Assembly: GCA_964405975.1 (NCBI GenBank) | Contig: CAYOPW010000004.1 | Coordinates: 19,746 to 83,745, forward strand | From: Hyphomicrobium_A sp964405975 | GTDB taxonomy: Bacteria; Pseudomonadota; Alphaproteobacteria; Rhizobiales; Hyphomicrobiaceae | Direction of reading: 5' to 3' | Length of the DNA: 64,000 bases | In this document: piece by piece, positions 53,694-62,961 of the stretch | Layout of the letters: every line of letters starts with the position of its first letter | Numbering within the stretch: the first letter of the stretch is position 1 | Program-made: the position numbers and the translations under genes | Notes under the pieces: generated by a model | The model's input: the letters and a program-made list of their open reading frames with translations, nothing else | Told to the model about the DNA's origin: nothing | Databases searched by the model: none

Positions 53694-54772
53694 GACGAAA
53701 GTCCGCCGGCGAGAGTGGGAACGTCAAGCACCGAAAAGCCGTAATGGCGCAACCAGCGCAGATCAGCCGAGAAGAACGCGCGCAAATCGGGGATGCCGTA
53801 CTTCAGCATGGCCATGCGGTCGAGACCCACCCCGAAGGCGAAGCCCTGATAGCGCTCCGGATCGAGGCCGCAGTTCGCCAAGACGTTGGGATGCACCATG
53901 CCGCAACCCAATATCTCCAACCACTGGCCGGGCTTTCCTATCGCCTCCGCGCCGATGTCGACTTCGGCGGAGGGCTCCGTGAAGGGAAAGTGCGAAGCGC
54001 GGAACCGCATCTTCACCTCACCCACCTCGAAAAAGGCCTTGCAGAATTCCTCAAGCACCCACTTCAGATGGCCAAAGTGGGTCTGCTCATCGATGACGAG
54101 CGCCTCAATCTGGTGAAACATCGGCGTGTGCGTCTGGTCACTGTCACAACGGTAGACGCGGCCGGGAGCGATAATGCGTATCGGCGGCTTTTGCACTTCC
54201 ATCGTGCGGATTTGCACCGGGCTGGTGTGCGTGCGCAAAAGCAGCCGCGAGCCGTCCGCTTTCGGGCGGAAATAGAACGTGTCATGCTCCTGGCGCGCGG
54301 GATGCTCGTCGGGAATATTCAGTTTTGTGAAGTTGAGATCGTCGGTCTCGATGTCGGGACCCTCAGCTACCGCAAACCCCATGTCGGCGAAGATCTCGAC
54401 GCACTCATCAAATACTTGGCTGACGGGGTGAATACGGCCATCGCCAACAGGCCCCAGCCGGACGGGAAGCGTAACGTCAGCGCGCTCAGAAGAGAGGCGC
54501 GCGGTGAGTGCTTTGCCCTCAAGTGCATCTTTGCGAGCTTCCAGCGCCTCGCTCACACGGCCCTTAACCTCATTGACCGCTTGCCCGAAGGCCTTGCGTA
54601 CTTCGGGTGCCATGCCGCCGAGTTTGGCCATCTGCTCAGACACGCGCCCCTTCTTGCCGAGCGCGGCGACGCGCACCTGCTCCAGACCGGCAAGATCTTC
54701 AGCCCCGCCGATATCCTGCAAGAGCTCGGCTTCGAGTTTTTTCAAGTCGGAGCTTGGCGCCTTTGTGCTCAT
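53690..54772 (-). CDS. pheS: Phenylalanyl-tRNA synthetase alpha subunit
   Basis: The 360-residue catalytic subunit has the N-terminal coiled coil (about 1-85) and a class II core: GRIHPVSQVFDECVEIF, motif 2 region LRTHTSPVQIRTM and RVYRCDSDQTHTPMFHQIE, and motif 3 GFAFGVGLDRMAMLKYGI. It charges tRNA-Phe. The gene lies between rplT and pheT on the minus strand, with a four-base overlap into pheT, as in the usual translation-gene cluster. Confidence 0.97.
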   Translation of the reverse strand: MSTKAPSSDLKKLEAELLQDIGGAEDLAGLEQVRVAALGKKGRVSEQMAKLGGMAPEVRKAFGQAVNEVKGRVSEALEARKDALEGKALTARLSSERADVTLPVRLGPVGDGRIHPVSQVFDECVEIFADMGFAVAEGPDIETDDLNFTKLNIPDEHPARQEHDTFYFRPKADGSRLLLRTHTSPVQIRTMEVQKPPIRIIAPGRVYRCDSDQTHTPMFHQIEALVIDEQTHFGHLKWVLEEFCKAFFEVGEVKMRFRASHFPFTEPSAEVDIGAEAIGKPGQWLEILGCGMVHPNVLANCGLDPERYQGFAFGVGLDRMAMLKYGIPDLRAFFSADLRWLRHYGFSVLDVPTLAGGLSS

Positions 54773-54842
54773 AGCAGCCAGCTTTTCTCAACGATCATCG
54801 CGCGGTTCGCCGCGCAGACGACACGGACAGCAGTATCAATGC

Positions 54843-55205
54843 TTAGGCGGACTTCGCTTTGACGGCGGCCTGATCGACCAGCGCCTTGAAACCCTCGGCA
54901 TCCTTAACGGCGAGATCGGCCAGCACCTTGCGGTCGATCTCGATCCCGGCCTTGTTGAGGCCGTCGATAAATCGCCCGTAGGTCAAACCGTGCTCCCGTA
55001 CTGCTGCGTTGATGCGCTGGATCCACAGCGAACGGAATGTGCGTTTCTTACGTTTGCGATCGCGGTATTGATACTGCAACGCCTTTTCGACCGCTTGCTT
55101 GGCGACACGAATGGTGTTCTTGCGCCGTCCTCTGTAACCCTTAGCGGCTTTGAGGACCTTCTTGTGCTTGGCATGTGCGGTGACGCCGCGTTTGACGCGT
55201 GCCAT
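54843..55205 (-). CDS. rplT: 50S ribosomal protein L20
   Basis: The 120-residue basic protein begins MARVKRGVTAHAKHKKVLKA and contains FRSLWIQRINAAVREHGLTY and the C-terminal KVLADLAVKDAEGF. It binds 23S rRNA early in assembly. In many bacteria L20 also represses its own operon. It sits between rpmI and pheS on the same strand. Confidence 0.98.
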   Translation of the reverse strand: MARVKRGVTAHAKHKKVLKAAKGYRGRRKNTIRVAKQAVEKALQYQYRDRKRKKRTFRSLWIQRINAAVREHGLTYGRFIDGLNKAGIEIDRKVLADLAVKDAEGFKALVDQAAVKAKSA

Positions 55206-55266
55206 GAGCTTACTCCGTTAGATGATCGGTTGCTTGAATGCTTGAACGAAATCCCGAAGGTCTCGC

Positions 55267-55467
55267 TCAACGCGCGTAGGGCATGTATTTCTTGACGATC
55301 TTGGCGTCGCAATCGCTAAGCACCATCGTGCCGCGCGCCTGGCGAATAAATTTCGCGTGGCGCTTGATCATGCCATGGCGCTTACCCTGTGCCGCGACTT
55401 TGACCTTGCCCGTAGCCGTCATCTTGAAGCGCTTCTTAGCGCCGCTCTTGGTCTTCATCTTGGGCAT
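55267..55467 (-). CDS. rpmI: 50S ribosomal protein L35
   Basis: The 66-residue protein reads MPKMKTKSGAKKRFKMTATG, with the typical basic core (HGMIKRHAKFIRQARGTMVLS) and a YMPYAR end. It precedes rplT. Between it and infC lies an unrelated secreted-protein gene, an uncommon interruption of the infC-rpmI-rplT order. Confidence 0.98.
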   Translation of the reverse strand: MPKMKTKSGAKKRFKMTATGKVKVAAQGKRHGMIKRHAKFIRQARGTMVLSDCDAKIVKKYMPYAR

Positions 55468-55683
55468 TTCGCTTATCCTTTCTGGGAAGGGGGAACCGGT
55501 GCTTCGCTTAAGGCCTCAATCGACCCTTGAACGAAATCTCCCTTTCGGAAGCAGAACCCCTTTCAGGTTCGTCAAAAAGCAGAGAAAGCCGCCACGGCAT
55601 GCCCCGCCGGGCGGCTCGGATGCCCTTATAGTGGGGCCGCACGCGAACAGCAAGGGCACCTGCTAAAGGGGCCGGACCCGTGG

Positions 55684-56106
55684 TTAGCGCAGCTTTTCGC
55701 AAACGCGGTTGCCGAACTGATTGATCCGGCAAATATCGCGGGCGCAATTGCACGTCTCGTCGTCCCCACCACCATCGCCTGAGTCCGGATTCTTGCATTC
55801 GTAGGATTCGGGGGCGAGGTCACAGCGAAAGCGAATGACGCGGACCGAGGGCAATTGGACGGCCGCCGGCGGCGCTGGTTGGGTCTCGATCTTGGGCGTG
55901 GGAGGCAGATCCGGGAGCGTCGGACCCATCGGCGGCGAACCCAAGTCTGGCAGAGGAGCCGGGAGCACCGGCCTTATTATAGGGGTCGGGCCCTTCGGGC
56001 TGAAGCGCTGCGCGGTGGCGGGAACAACAACCGCCGTCAAGAACCCGATAGTGAAGAGCGCGCTGACCCCAACCACCAACAAAGCAGAAGGAGCGTGACG
56101 AGACAT
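55684..56106 (-). CDS. Secreted Pro-rich protein with cysteine-rich C-terminus
   Basis: The 140-residue product has a signal peptide or anchor (LLVVGVSALFTIGFLTAVVV, cleavage near PATAQ), a Pro-rich region of about 60 residues, and a C-terminal segment with six cysteines (RFRCDLAPESYECKN, ETCNCARDICR, RVCEKL). No family is recognised. It lies between infC and rpmI in the same direction, so it may be co-transcribed with the translation genes. Confidence 0.65.
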   Translation of the reverse strand: MSRHAPSALLVVGVSALFTIGFLTAVVVPATAQRFSPKGPTPIIRPVLPAPLPDLGSPPMGPTLPDLPPTPKIETQPAPPAAVQLPSVRVIRFRCDLAPESYECKNPDSGDGGGDDETCNCARDICRINQFGNRVCEKLR

Positions 56107-56152
56107 CTCGACCTCGCGGCTTGAGCCTAAATCACGCGCGGGTCGCTTTCGC

Positions 56153-56680
56153 CTACCTCGGCGCCAAGACCATCACCATTTGCCGACCCTCGAGCCTCGG
56201 CTCGGCCTCTACTTTGGCGATGGTTTCCAGATCGCCTTTGACCCGCTGTAACACGTCCATGCCGAGTTGCTGATGCGCCATCTCACGGCCGCGAAAGCGC
56301 AGAGTCACCTTGACCTTGTCGCCCTCTTCGAAGAACCGCTTTATAGAGCGCATCTTCACATTGTAGTCGTGATCGTCGATGGAGGGACGCATCTTGATTT
56401 CTTTTATCTCGACGATCTTCTGGTGCTTGCGCGCCTCGGCCGCCTTCTTCTGCGCCTGATATTTGTATTTACCGTAGTCGAGGATCTTGCAGACGGGAGG
56501 GTCGGCATCCGGCGAGACTTCCACCAAGTCTAGCCCCGCTTGATCGGCCCTCTCTTGTGCGTCATCACGGCTGACGACGCCTATGTTTTCGCCGGTCTCG
56601 TCGATCAGACGGACGTCCGGGACCCGAATTGCTTCATTGATCCGGGGGCCGCTTGGCTCGCGCTCAGGCGCGGCTCGCAT
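56153..56680 (-). CDS. infC: Translation initiation factor IF-3
   Basis: The 175-residue protein has the IF-3 N-domain (RINEAIRVPDVRLID, LVEVSPDADPPVCKILDYGK) and C-domain (IKMRPSIDDHDYNVKMRSIKRF, KVTLRFRGREMAHQQLG). It keeps ribosomal subunits apart and checks start codons. I use the ATG at 56680; IF-3 genes often start at rare codons, and a later non-ATG start cannot be excluded. Confidence 0.95.
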   Translation of the reverse strand: MRAAPEREPSGPRINEAIRVPDVRLIDETGENIGVVSRDDAQERADQAGLDLVEVSPDADPPVCKILDYGKYKYQAQKKAAEARKHQKIVEIKEIKMRPSIDDHDYNVKMRSIKRFFEEGDKVKVTLRFRGREMAHQQLGMDVLQRVKGDLETIAKVEAEPRLEGRQMVMVLAPR

Positions 56681-56874
56681 TGGTCTGCGGATGTTCGGTC
56701 TCCTTATATAGCCTCAGCTAACACTCTAATTTCACGTAAGAAAGCCGGCAGACCTGGACCCACCAAGCCGCACGGCATGCGCTCTTTGCAATTAAAGCCC
56801 AGAATCGAAAAGAAAAGGTGCAAAGTCAAGAGATTCGGCGGTTGATACAATACAACACTCACATGAGAGTGCTC

Positions 56875-58389
56875 TTACCCGCGACCAAGTCCCTTACGGT
56901 CTAGATCGGCCAAATACTCAGCCCAGCGCTGCTCCTTTTCGCGGCCGAGCTGCCCCAGATACGTCCAGGTAAAGAGCCCGGTATCATGGCCATCGTCGAA
57001 GGCGATGCGCATCGCGTAGTTACCGACAGGCCGCAGATCCGTGATCTTGACGTTGCGCTTGCCCGAGACGGTCACGCGCTGCTCGGGCGAGTGGCCCTGC
57101 ACCTCGGCCGACGGGCTCAAGACGCGCAAAAGCTCGGCTGAGAGCTCATAGTTAGCCCCGCTCTCAAATGCGACGGTCAGCGTGGCTCCGTCCGGACTGA
57201 TCCCAAGCCGCGGCGGGCTTGCCGCTGCGCCCTCGGCTCCTTCCAGTTCAGCCCAAGCCTTGCCTGCAATGTCCTTGAAGACCTTCGCATGAACGCTGTC
57301 GGGCTCCGTGGCGGTAATGGGCTGGCCGGAATCGGAACGCGCGCGAATTTCCATGTCGAGTGGCACGCCCCCTAAGAACGGCACATCAAGCCGTTCTGCT
57401 TCCGCCTGCGCACCTCCGTGGCCAAAAATTTCTGACCGCGCGCCGCACTTCGGGCACTCAAAGTAGCTCATGTTTTCCACGATGCCGAGCACCGGTACGC
57501 CAACTTTGCGGAACATGGCAAGGCCTTTGCGCGCGTCGATCAACGCAAGATCCTGCGGGGTGGAAACAATAACGGCACCCGCCAATGGTACCTGTTGCGC
57601 CATCGTGAGCTGTACGTCGCCGGTGCCGGGCGGCATGTCGATGACGAGCACGTCGAGATCTCCGTCCTCACCCCAGTCAACATCGCGCAACATCTGGTTC
57701 AACGCGCCCACAACCATGGGGCCGCGCCAGATAACAGGCGTGTCCTCGTCGACCATAAAGCCCATCGACATTGCCTTGAGCCCATAACCCTCCATGGGCT
57801 TCAGGGTCTTGCCCTTTAGAACTTGTGGCTGGCCTTTCAGGCCCAGCAGACGCGGCTGCGAGGGGCCGAAAATATCCGCATCGAGGATGCCGGCCTTTAA
57901 ACCGCTGGCTTGCAGACCAAGCGCGAAGTTGACCGCAACGGTAGACTTGCCGACGCCACCTTTGCCTGAAGCCACCGCGATCAGCTTCTTGACGCCTGGT
58001 ACGCCTTCAAGTTTGCGCGCACCCGCCACGCTGGCCGACGGCGCTCCCGCGCCGTTTCCGCCGGCGGCGCGTGCACGCGCTTCCCTCACACGCGCGCTCT
58101 CCGGCACCGGGGAACCTGAGGCCGCAGCGCGCGAAGCCTGGGCTACTTCCGCCGTCAAAACCGCGGTGACGCCTTCCACACCCTCAAGTTTGGCGACGAC
58201 GGTCTGAGCCGCCTGACGGAGGGGCTCCAACTCCTCAGCGCGCGCCGCCGGCACCGTTATCGAAAAGTAGACGCGCGCATCCTTGATCAGGATCTCTGAG
58301 ACTAGGCCAAGATCGACAATGTTTCCGTCAAGGTCTGGACCTTTGACCCGGCGTAGCTCGTCGAGGACTTGCGTCGTCGAAACAGACAT
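56875..58389 (-). CDS. mrp: Mrp/ApbC Fe-S cluster carrier fused to a DUF971 domain
   Basis: The 504-residue protein has three parts. An N-terminal MIP18/DUF59 domain (VLDELRRVKGPDLDGNIVDLG) is followed by a P-loop NTPase with GKGGVGKSTVAVNFALG near residue 150 and the Fe-S CPKCG motif near 320. A C-terminal DUF971 domain (from about 400) contains VTVSGKRNVKITDLRPVGNYA and DGHDTGLFTWTYL. Mrp proteins carry Fe-S clusters to target proteins; DUF971 is also found in gamma-butyrobetaine-hydroxylase-like proteins. The start at 58389 follows AGGAGA; an earlier ATG 13 codons upstream lacks a site. Confidence 0.93.
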   Translation of the reverse strand: MSVSTTQVLDELRRVKGPDLDGNIVDLGLVSEILIKDARVYFSITVPAARAEELEPLRQAAQTVVAKLEGVEGVTAVLTAEVAQASRAAASGSPVPESARVREARARAAGGNGAGAPSASVAGARKLEGVPGVKKLIAVASGKGGVGKSTVAVNFALGLQASGLKAGILDADIFGPSQPRLLGLKGQPQVLKGKTLKPMEGYGLKAMSMGFMVDEDTPVIWRGPMVVGALNQMLRDVDWGEDGDLDVLVIDMPPGTGDVQLTMAQQVPLAGAVIVSTPQDLALIDARKGLAMFRKVGVPVLGIVENMSYFECPKCGARSEIFGHGGAQAEAERLDVPFLGGVPLDMEIRARSDSGQPITATEPDSVHAKVFKDIAGKAWAELEGAEGAAASPPRLGISPDGATLTVAFESGANYELSAELLRVLSPSAEVQGHSPEQRVTVSGKRNVKITDLRPVGNYAMRIAFDDGHDTGLFTWTYLGQLGREKEQRWAEYLADLDRKGLGRG

Positions 58390-58550
58390 GAAGGGCTCTC
58401 CTGGAGGCGCACCCGCGCGAAACGCCAATCGTGGCTTGCCGACGCGCCGACATCGCGCGGGATACTGTCAGACGTGATGCTGGAAGTCACGACCTCACCT
58501 CGATATAGGAAGCCTTGAGGGGAAAGCACTGGGGGCAGGGAAGGTGCATC

Positions 58551-59180
58551 ATGCGGGGATTGCTGCAGGTAAGCCGTCTTATCGACGCTGCCACCGAACG
58601 CCTCGGCCGATGGGTTGCATGGCTCGTCGTCGTGGCTGCCCTCATTAGTGCGGGCAATGCGGTCATTCGCAAGCTCTTCGATACCAGTTCGAACGCCTGG
58701 CTCGAGCTGCAATGGTGGCTGTTCAGTGCCGTATTTCTCCTGGCGGCTCCTTGGACGCTCGCATTGAACGAGCATATTCGCATCGACATCCTCAACCAGC
58801 GCTATCCGCGGTGGCTACGCAACACGATTGAGATTGCAGGTCATGCGTTGTTCCTTCTGCCTATGGCCGCGATCATCGTGTGGACATCCTGGCCGTTCTT
58901 CGTCGCTTCCTTTTTACAGAATGAGCAGTCCCCCAACTATGGAGGCCTGCCGCAGTGGCCAGCAAAATTTCTCATCCCGCTCGCATTCTCAATACTGTTC
59001 GTGCAGGGACTATCTGAGCTCATCAAACGCTTGGCCATCATGCGCGGCGAGCTTGCCGAGCCCGAGCACGAGGTGAGCCATCCGGCCGCAGAACTTGCTC
59101 AGTCCCGCGAAATGACGGACGTGCCGTCTGCCAACAACGGCGATGAAACGCGGGGCACCGGTCCCAATGAGGTGCACTAG
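58551..59180 (+). CDS. dctQ: TRAP transporter small permease (DctQ type)
   Basis: The 209-residue protein has four membrane segments (VAWLVVVAALISAGN, WWLFSAVFLLAAPWTLALN, a pair near 95-120, and FLIPLAFSILFVQGLSELI). The conserved NEHIRIDILNQRYP follows segment two. A hydrophilic tail of about 45 residues ends the protein. It forms the small membrane subunit of a TRAP symporter. GGAAGG precedes the ATG at 58551. The dctM gene starts 29 bases after the stop. Confidence 0.9.
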   Translation: MRGLLQVSRLIDAATERLGRWVAWLVVVAALISAGNAVIRKLFDTSSNAWLELQWWLFSAVFLLAAPWTLALNEHIRIDILNQRYPRWLRNTIEIAGHALFLLPMAAIIVWTSWPFFVASFLQNEQSPNYGGLPQWPAKFLIPLAFSILFVQGLSELIKRLAIMRGELAEPEHEVSHPAAELAQSREMTDVPSANNGDETRGTGPNEVH

Positions 59181-59209
59181 GCCATAAGGCCCAGTTCGCG
59201 GAGGGGACC

Positions 59210-61024
59210 ATGGCACAATTGATTGCAGAGAACCTGGCGCCGATCATGTTTGCGGCGCTCATCTTGTTTCTGTTGCTTGGCTACCCGGCAGCCTTCTCCC
59301 TATCAGCCGTCGGTCTCCTTTTCTTCATCATAGCCGTAGAGCTGGCGCCATACTCGCAGGGCGTTATCAATCTGTCGTGGCCGCTCTTGGGAACGCTGCC
59401 GGAGCGCATCTACGGCATCATGACCAATGACACCCTGCTCGCGATCCCCTTCTTCACCTTCATGGGGCTTATTCTCGAACGGTCCGGAATGGCCGAAGAC
59501 CTCCTGGAGACCGTCGGCCAGTTGTTCGGCGAAGTGCGCGGTGGCCTTGCGTATGCAGTTGTCGTCGTGGGCGCATTGCTGGCTGCTACGACGGGCGTTG
59601 TCGCTGCGTCCGTTATCTCGATGGGTCTAATTTCTCTGCCAATCATGCTGCGCTACGGCTACGACGCACGCTTTGCGACGGGCACCATCGCAGCGTCGGG
59701 AACTCTGGCTCAGATCGTCCCGCCTTCACTCGTTCTAATCGTCTTGGCGGACCAATTGGGCCGTTCTGTTGGTGATATGTACACGGGCGCGCTGTTGCCG
59801 GGCCTTATGCTGGCCGGCTTCTACATCGCCTACGTATTCGTCATATCCACCTTCGTGCGCGGAGCAGCACCGGGCCTACCCGCCGAAGCGATAGGATCTC
59901 GTGCCGCCGACGGTTCACGCGGCTATCGTTCGCTTCTAATCCTAGCCCTGGTCTCCGGTACGATCGCATGGATTGCGATGCGCGACTCCACTTACGCCGG
60001 TGCTGACTTTTCTATTCTGACGCTCGGCCTCGGCGTGTGCATTGCCTTCAGCGTCGCCGTCGCCAATTGGGTACTCGATCGAACGGCAGGAATTCGCTTC
60101 CTATCGCCCCTTGGCCAGCAGGTCACCTTCGTAATGATGCCGCCGCTGCTGCTCATCTTTCTTGTGCTTGGAACAATTTTCATTGGCGTTGCCACGCCCA
60201 CCGAAGGTGGCGCGATGGGCGCGGTCGGCGCAATGCTGCTCGCCTACACCAAACGCCTATCAGAAAACAACCCTAAGCGATTCAACATTGCGATCGTTCG
60301 TTCAGCTGCGATCGCAACGGCGAAGCTCTCGGCGTTCGTTTTGTTTATTCTTATCGGAGCGCGCATCTTCTCGCTCACCTTCTATGGCGTTGAGGGACAC
60401 ACCTGGGTGGAGCACCTGCTTGTCTCACTGCCTGGCGGCGTGGTGGGATTTCTCATCTTCGTCAACGTGATGGTGTTCTTCCTCGCCTTCTTCCTCGACT
60501 TCTTCGAGCTGGCCTTCATCATCATTCCGCTTTTAGCGCCTGCGGCGCAGGCCTTGGGCATCGATCTCATCTGGTTCGGGGTTATCCTGGCGGTAAACAT
60601 GCAAACAAGCTTCATGCACCCGCCGTTCGGCTTCGCGCTATTCTACTTGCGCTCGGTTGCACCCAGAAAGAATTACATCGACAAAATAACGGGCCGTACC
60701 ATGCCGCCGGTCACGACGGGGCAGATTTACTGGGGGGCCGTACCGTTCTTAGCGATCCAATGCGTGATGGTTGGACTGCTCATCGCATTCCCCGGCATCG
60801 TGCGTCATGACACCGGACTACATGCACCCGTCAATCGTCAGAAGATTCATATCGAGACACCATTTGCACGACCGGAGCAACGGCTCCCTGGACAGCGCGG
60901 CTTCTCGCTTCCGCCAACACCGCCTGCCATTAAGGGCGCGCCGCCACCCGTAACGACGGGACCAGGTGCACCGACACTCGACCTCTCGGTGCCACCCGTT
61001 ATCGTTGCGCCGAAGTCGGAGTAG
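59210..61024 (+). CDS. dctM: TRAP transporter large permease (DctM type)
   Basis: The 604-residue protein has about twelve or more membrane segments and DctM motifs: LLLGYPAAFSLSAVGLLFF, IPFFTFMGLILERSGMAEDL, GTLAQIVPPSLVLIVLADQ, ATPTEGGAMGAVGAM and the late LDFFELAFIIIPLLAP. It is the ion-coupled transport subunit. The last 65 residues are a Pro-rich hydrophilic tail (FARPEQRLPGQRGFSLPP and beyond) not usual in the family. GGAGGGG stands before the ATG. The binding-protein gene follows on the opposite strand. Confidence 0.93.
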   Translation: MAQLIAENLAPIMFAALILFLLLGYPAAFSLSAVGLLFFIIAVELAPYSQGVINLSWPLLGTLPERIYGIMTNDTLLAIPFFTFMGLILERSGMAEDLLETVGQLFGEVRGGLAYAVVVVGALLAATTGVVAASVISMGLISLPIMLRYGYDARFATGTIAASGTLAQIVPPSLVLIVLADQLGRSVGDMYTGALLPGLMLAGFYIAYVFVISTFVRGAAPGLPAEAIGSRAADGSRGYRSLLILALVSGTIAWIAMRDSTYAGADFSILTLGLGVCIAFSVAVANWVLDRTAGIRFLSPLGQQVTFVMMPPLLLIFLVLGTIFIGVATPTEGGAMGAVGAMLLAYTKRLSENNPKRFNIAIVRSAAIATAKLSAFVLFILIGARIFSLTFYGVEGHTWVEHLLVSLPGGVVGFLIFVNVMVFFLAFFLDFFELAFIIIPLLAPAAQALGIDLIWFGVILAVNMQTSFMHPPFGFALFYLRSVAPRKNYIDKITGRTMPPVTTGQIYWGAVPFLAIQCVMVGLLIAFPGIVRHDTGLHAPVNRQKIHIETPFARPEQRLPGQRGFSLPPTPPAIKGAPPPVTTGPGAPTLDLSVPPVIVAPKSE

Positions 61025-61035
61025 CCGGCTGGCCG

Positions 61036-62154
61036 CTATACCAAACCCTTGCGTTGCTGAATCATCATGTACGTATCGAAGGTGTGCTCAGCCAGCTGGA
61101 ACCAGAGGAAGTCTCCCGCACGTACCACCTTCATGGCCTCATAGACCTTCTTGAACTCGGCGTTCTCAGCGCAGATCTCATCAAAGACCTCGTTGGATGC
61201 CTTGAAGCACGCGTCAAGCACGGCCTCGGAGAAGGGACGCAGATCCGCCCCTCCGATAGCAAGCTTGCGAAGTGCGGGAGGGTTCAACAAGTCGTAGCGC
61301 GCCATCATGGTACGATCCGCGATCGATGCCGCAGACCTGATGATGGCCTGATACGTTTTGGGCAGCTCGTTCCACTTCTCCAAGTTGAGGAAGAAGCTCA
61401 GCATGGCCTGACCTTCCCACCAACCGGGGTAGTAGTAGTACCTGGCCACCTTGGAGAAACCGAGCTTCTCGTCGTCGTAGGGGCCGACCCATTCAGCCGC
61501 GTCGATTGTGCCCTTCTCAAGCGCGGGGTAGACGTCGCCGCCGGCAATCTGCTGGGGAACGGCGCCCAGCTTCGACATCACGGCGCCCGCCAACCCACCA
61601 ATGCGTATCTTCAAGCCCTGCCAGTCTTCGGGCTTGTTAATTTCCTTACGGTACCAGCCGCCCATCTGCGTGCCCGTGTTGCCGCCTGGAAGGCCGAAAA
61701 TATTGAAGCGTGCATAAAAGGCGTTCATCAGATCAATGCCGCCGCCGTCGTACATCCAGGCATTCTGCATGCGGTAATTGAGACCGAATGGCACCGCTGT
61801 TCCAAAGGCAAACGTCGGGTCCTTGCCCCAGTAGTAATAGGACGCCGTGTGACACGCCTCGACGCTCGCGTTTGAAACGGCATCGGCGGCAGAGAGACCA
61901 GGCACAATCTCGCCGGGTGCGAAGACCTGAATTTGGAAACGGTTGTCCGTCATGTCGGCAACCGCTTTCGCGAAAACCTCGGCTGCGCCGTAAATGGTGT
62001 CGAGCGATGGCGGAAAGCTTGAGACCATGCGCCATTCGAGCGCCGGCATGAATTGGGCGATAGCCGGAGACGCAATGGCTGTGGCCGCCAAGGCACCGGC
62101 CCCGCCGGCCGTTGCCCTTTTCAAGAATTTGCGGCGGTTGATGCTGCTCTTCAC
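61036..62154 (-). CDS. TRAP transporter substrate-binding protein (TakP-like)
   Basis: The 372-residue protein has a twin-arginine signal (INRRKFLKRATAGGAGALAA, cleavage near SPAIAQ). The mature protein matches the DctP family and, by GNTGTQMGGWYRKEI, QGLKIRIGGLAGAVM, and AEWVGPYDDEKLGF, the TakP group that binds 2-oxoacids in Rhodobacter. The ligand here is an inference. Tat export is common for TakP-like proteins. The gene converges with dctM, with 11 bases between the stops, so it has its own promoter. Confidence 0.9.
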   Translation of the reverse strand: MKSSINRRKFLKRATAGGAGALAATAIASPAIAQFMPALEWRMVSSFPPSLDTIYGAAEVFAKAVADMTDNRFQIQVFAPGEIVPGLSAADAVSNASVEACHTASYYYWGKDPTFAFGTAVPFGLNYRMQNAWMYDGGGIDLMNAFYARFNIFGLPGGNTGTQMGGWYRKEINKPEDWQGLKIRIGGLAGAVMSKLGAVPQQIAGGDVYPALEKGTIDAAEWVGPYDDEKLGFSKVARYYYYPGWWEGQAMLSFFLNLEKWNELPKTYQAIIRSAASIADRTMMARYDLLNPPALRKLAIGGADLRPFSEAVLDACFKASNEVFDEICAENAEFKKVYEAMKVVRAGDFLWFQLAEHTFDTYMMIQQRKGLV

Positions 62155-62295
62155 GGACCTGGCTCCCGGTTAATACTTGGTCTTGTTACCCCATGCTGGT
62201 TTGCCGGACTTATAGACGCCGCTCCTGCTCCTCACAAATAAGGAATTGCAGCGCAGGTCTTGCCGCACGTGCGCCGTCGGCCTAAATCGCTCCTC

Positions 62296-62961
62296 ATGCA
62301 AAATAATGTTGGCGACAGCGACGTGACCGGCGTTCTGCTTGCGGGCGGGCGGTCGCTACGCATGGGCGGCAAGGAGAAGGCGCTGCTTGAAATTGCCGGT
62401 GAACCCATGCTGGCGCATGTGATCTCACGTCTGCACCCACAAGTTGGCATGTTGGTCATCAACGCGAACAGCGATCCAGCGCAATTTTCATCGTTTGGTC
62501 TGCCAGTGGTTCCCGACATTAGGCAAGGCCACACCGGCCCGCTCGCGGGACTTCATGCAGGAATGGTGTGGGCGCGGAGTAAAACCCCAAAGGCCCGCTA
62601 TGTTGCAAGCGTGTCGGGGGACATTCCATTCCTCCCGCGTGATCTCGTTGCACGATTGAAATCTGCGCTGCTGGCAAGCCGAGCCACATGTGCGATTGCA
62701 GCCTCTGGAATCCGGCAGCACCCCATCGTGGGGCTGTGGGACATCTCGCTGGCCGGCAACGTCGCGGACGCATTGGAAAAGGGCGTGCGTGCGATGCACC
62801 GCTTCGCCGAGGACAATGCCAGCGTCGTCGCCGACTTCCCGAATTTCGAGATTGCCGGTGCGGCCATTGATCCATTTTTCAATGTAAACACACCGGCGGA
62901 CTTCGAGACAGCACGGGCGCTTTTCTCTAAGCGCACAGGCCAGGAGCCAGCGCGTGGCTAG
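62296..62961 (+). CDS. mobA: Molybdenum cofactor guanylyltransferase
   Basis: The 221-residue enzyme has the nucleotide-binding motif VLLAGGRSLRMGGKEKALLE, then HTGPLAGLHAGM and SVSGDIPFLPRDL. MobA joins GMP to molybdopterin to make the MGD cofactor of DMSO-reductase-type enzymes. I use the ATG at 62296; an upstream start adds 12 residues. Its stop overlaps the mobB start by eight bases. A partial moaA gene is about 1 kb downstream. Confidence 0.92.
   Translation: MQNNVGDSDVTGVLLAGGRSLRMGGKEKALLEIAGEPMLAHVISRLHPQVGMLVINANSDPAQFSSFGLPVVPDIRQGHTGPLAGLHAGMVWARSKTPKARYVASVSGDIPFLPRDLVARLKSALLASRATCAIAASGIRQHPIVGLWDISLAGNVADALEKGVRAMHRFAEDNASVVADFPNFEIAGAAIDPFFNVNTPADFETARALFSKRTGQEPARG

Noticed and set aside
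53744..54862. Plus-strand open frame of 372 residues opposite pheS
   Set aside because: It is an antisense shadow of pheS caused by high GC content. Long antisense frames opposite oxyR, the sigma-54 regulator, gltB, polA, pheT and the transglycosylase are rejected for the same reason.
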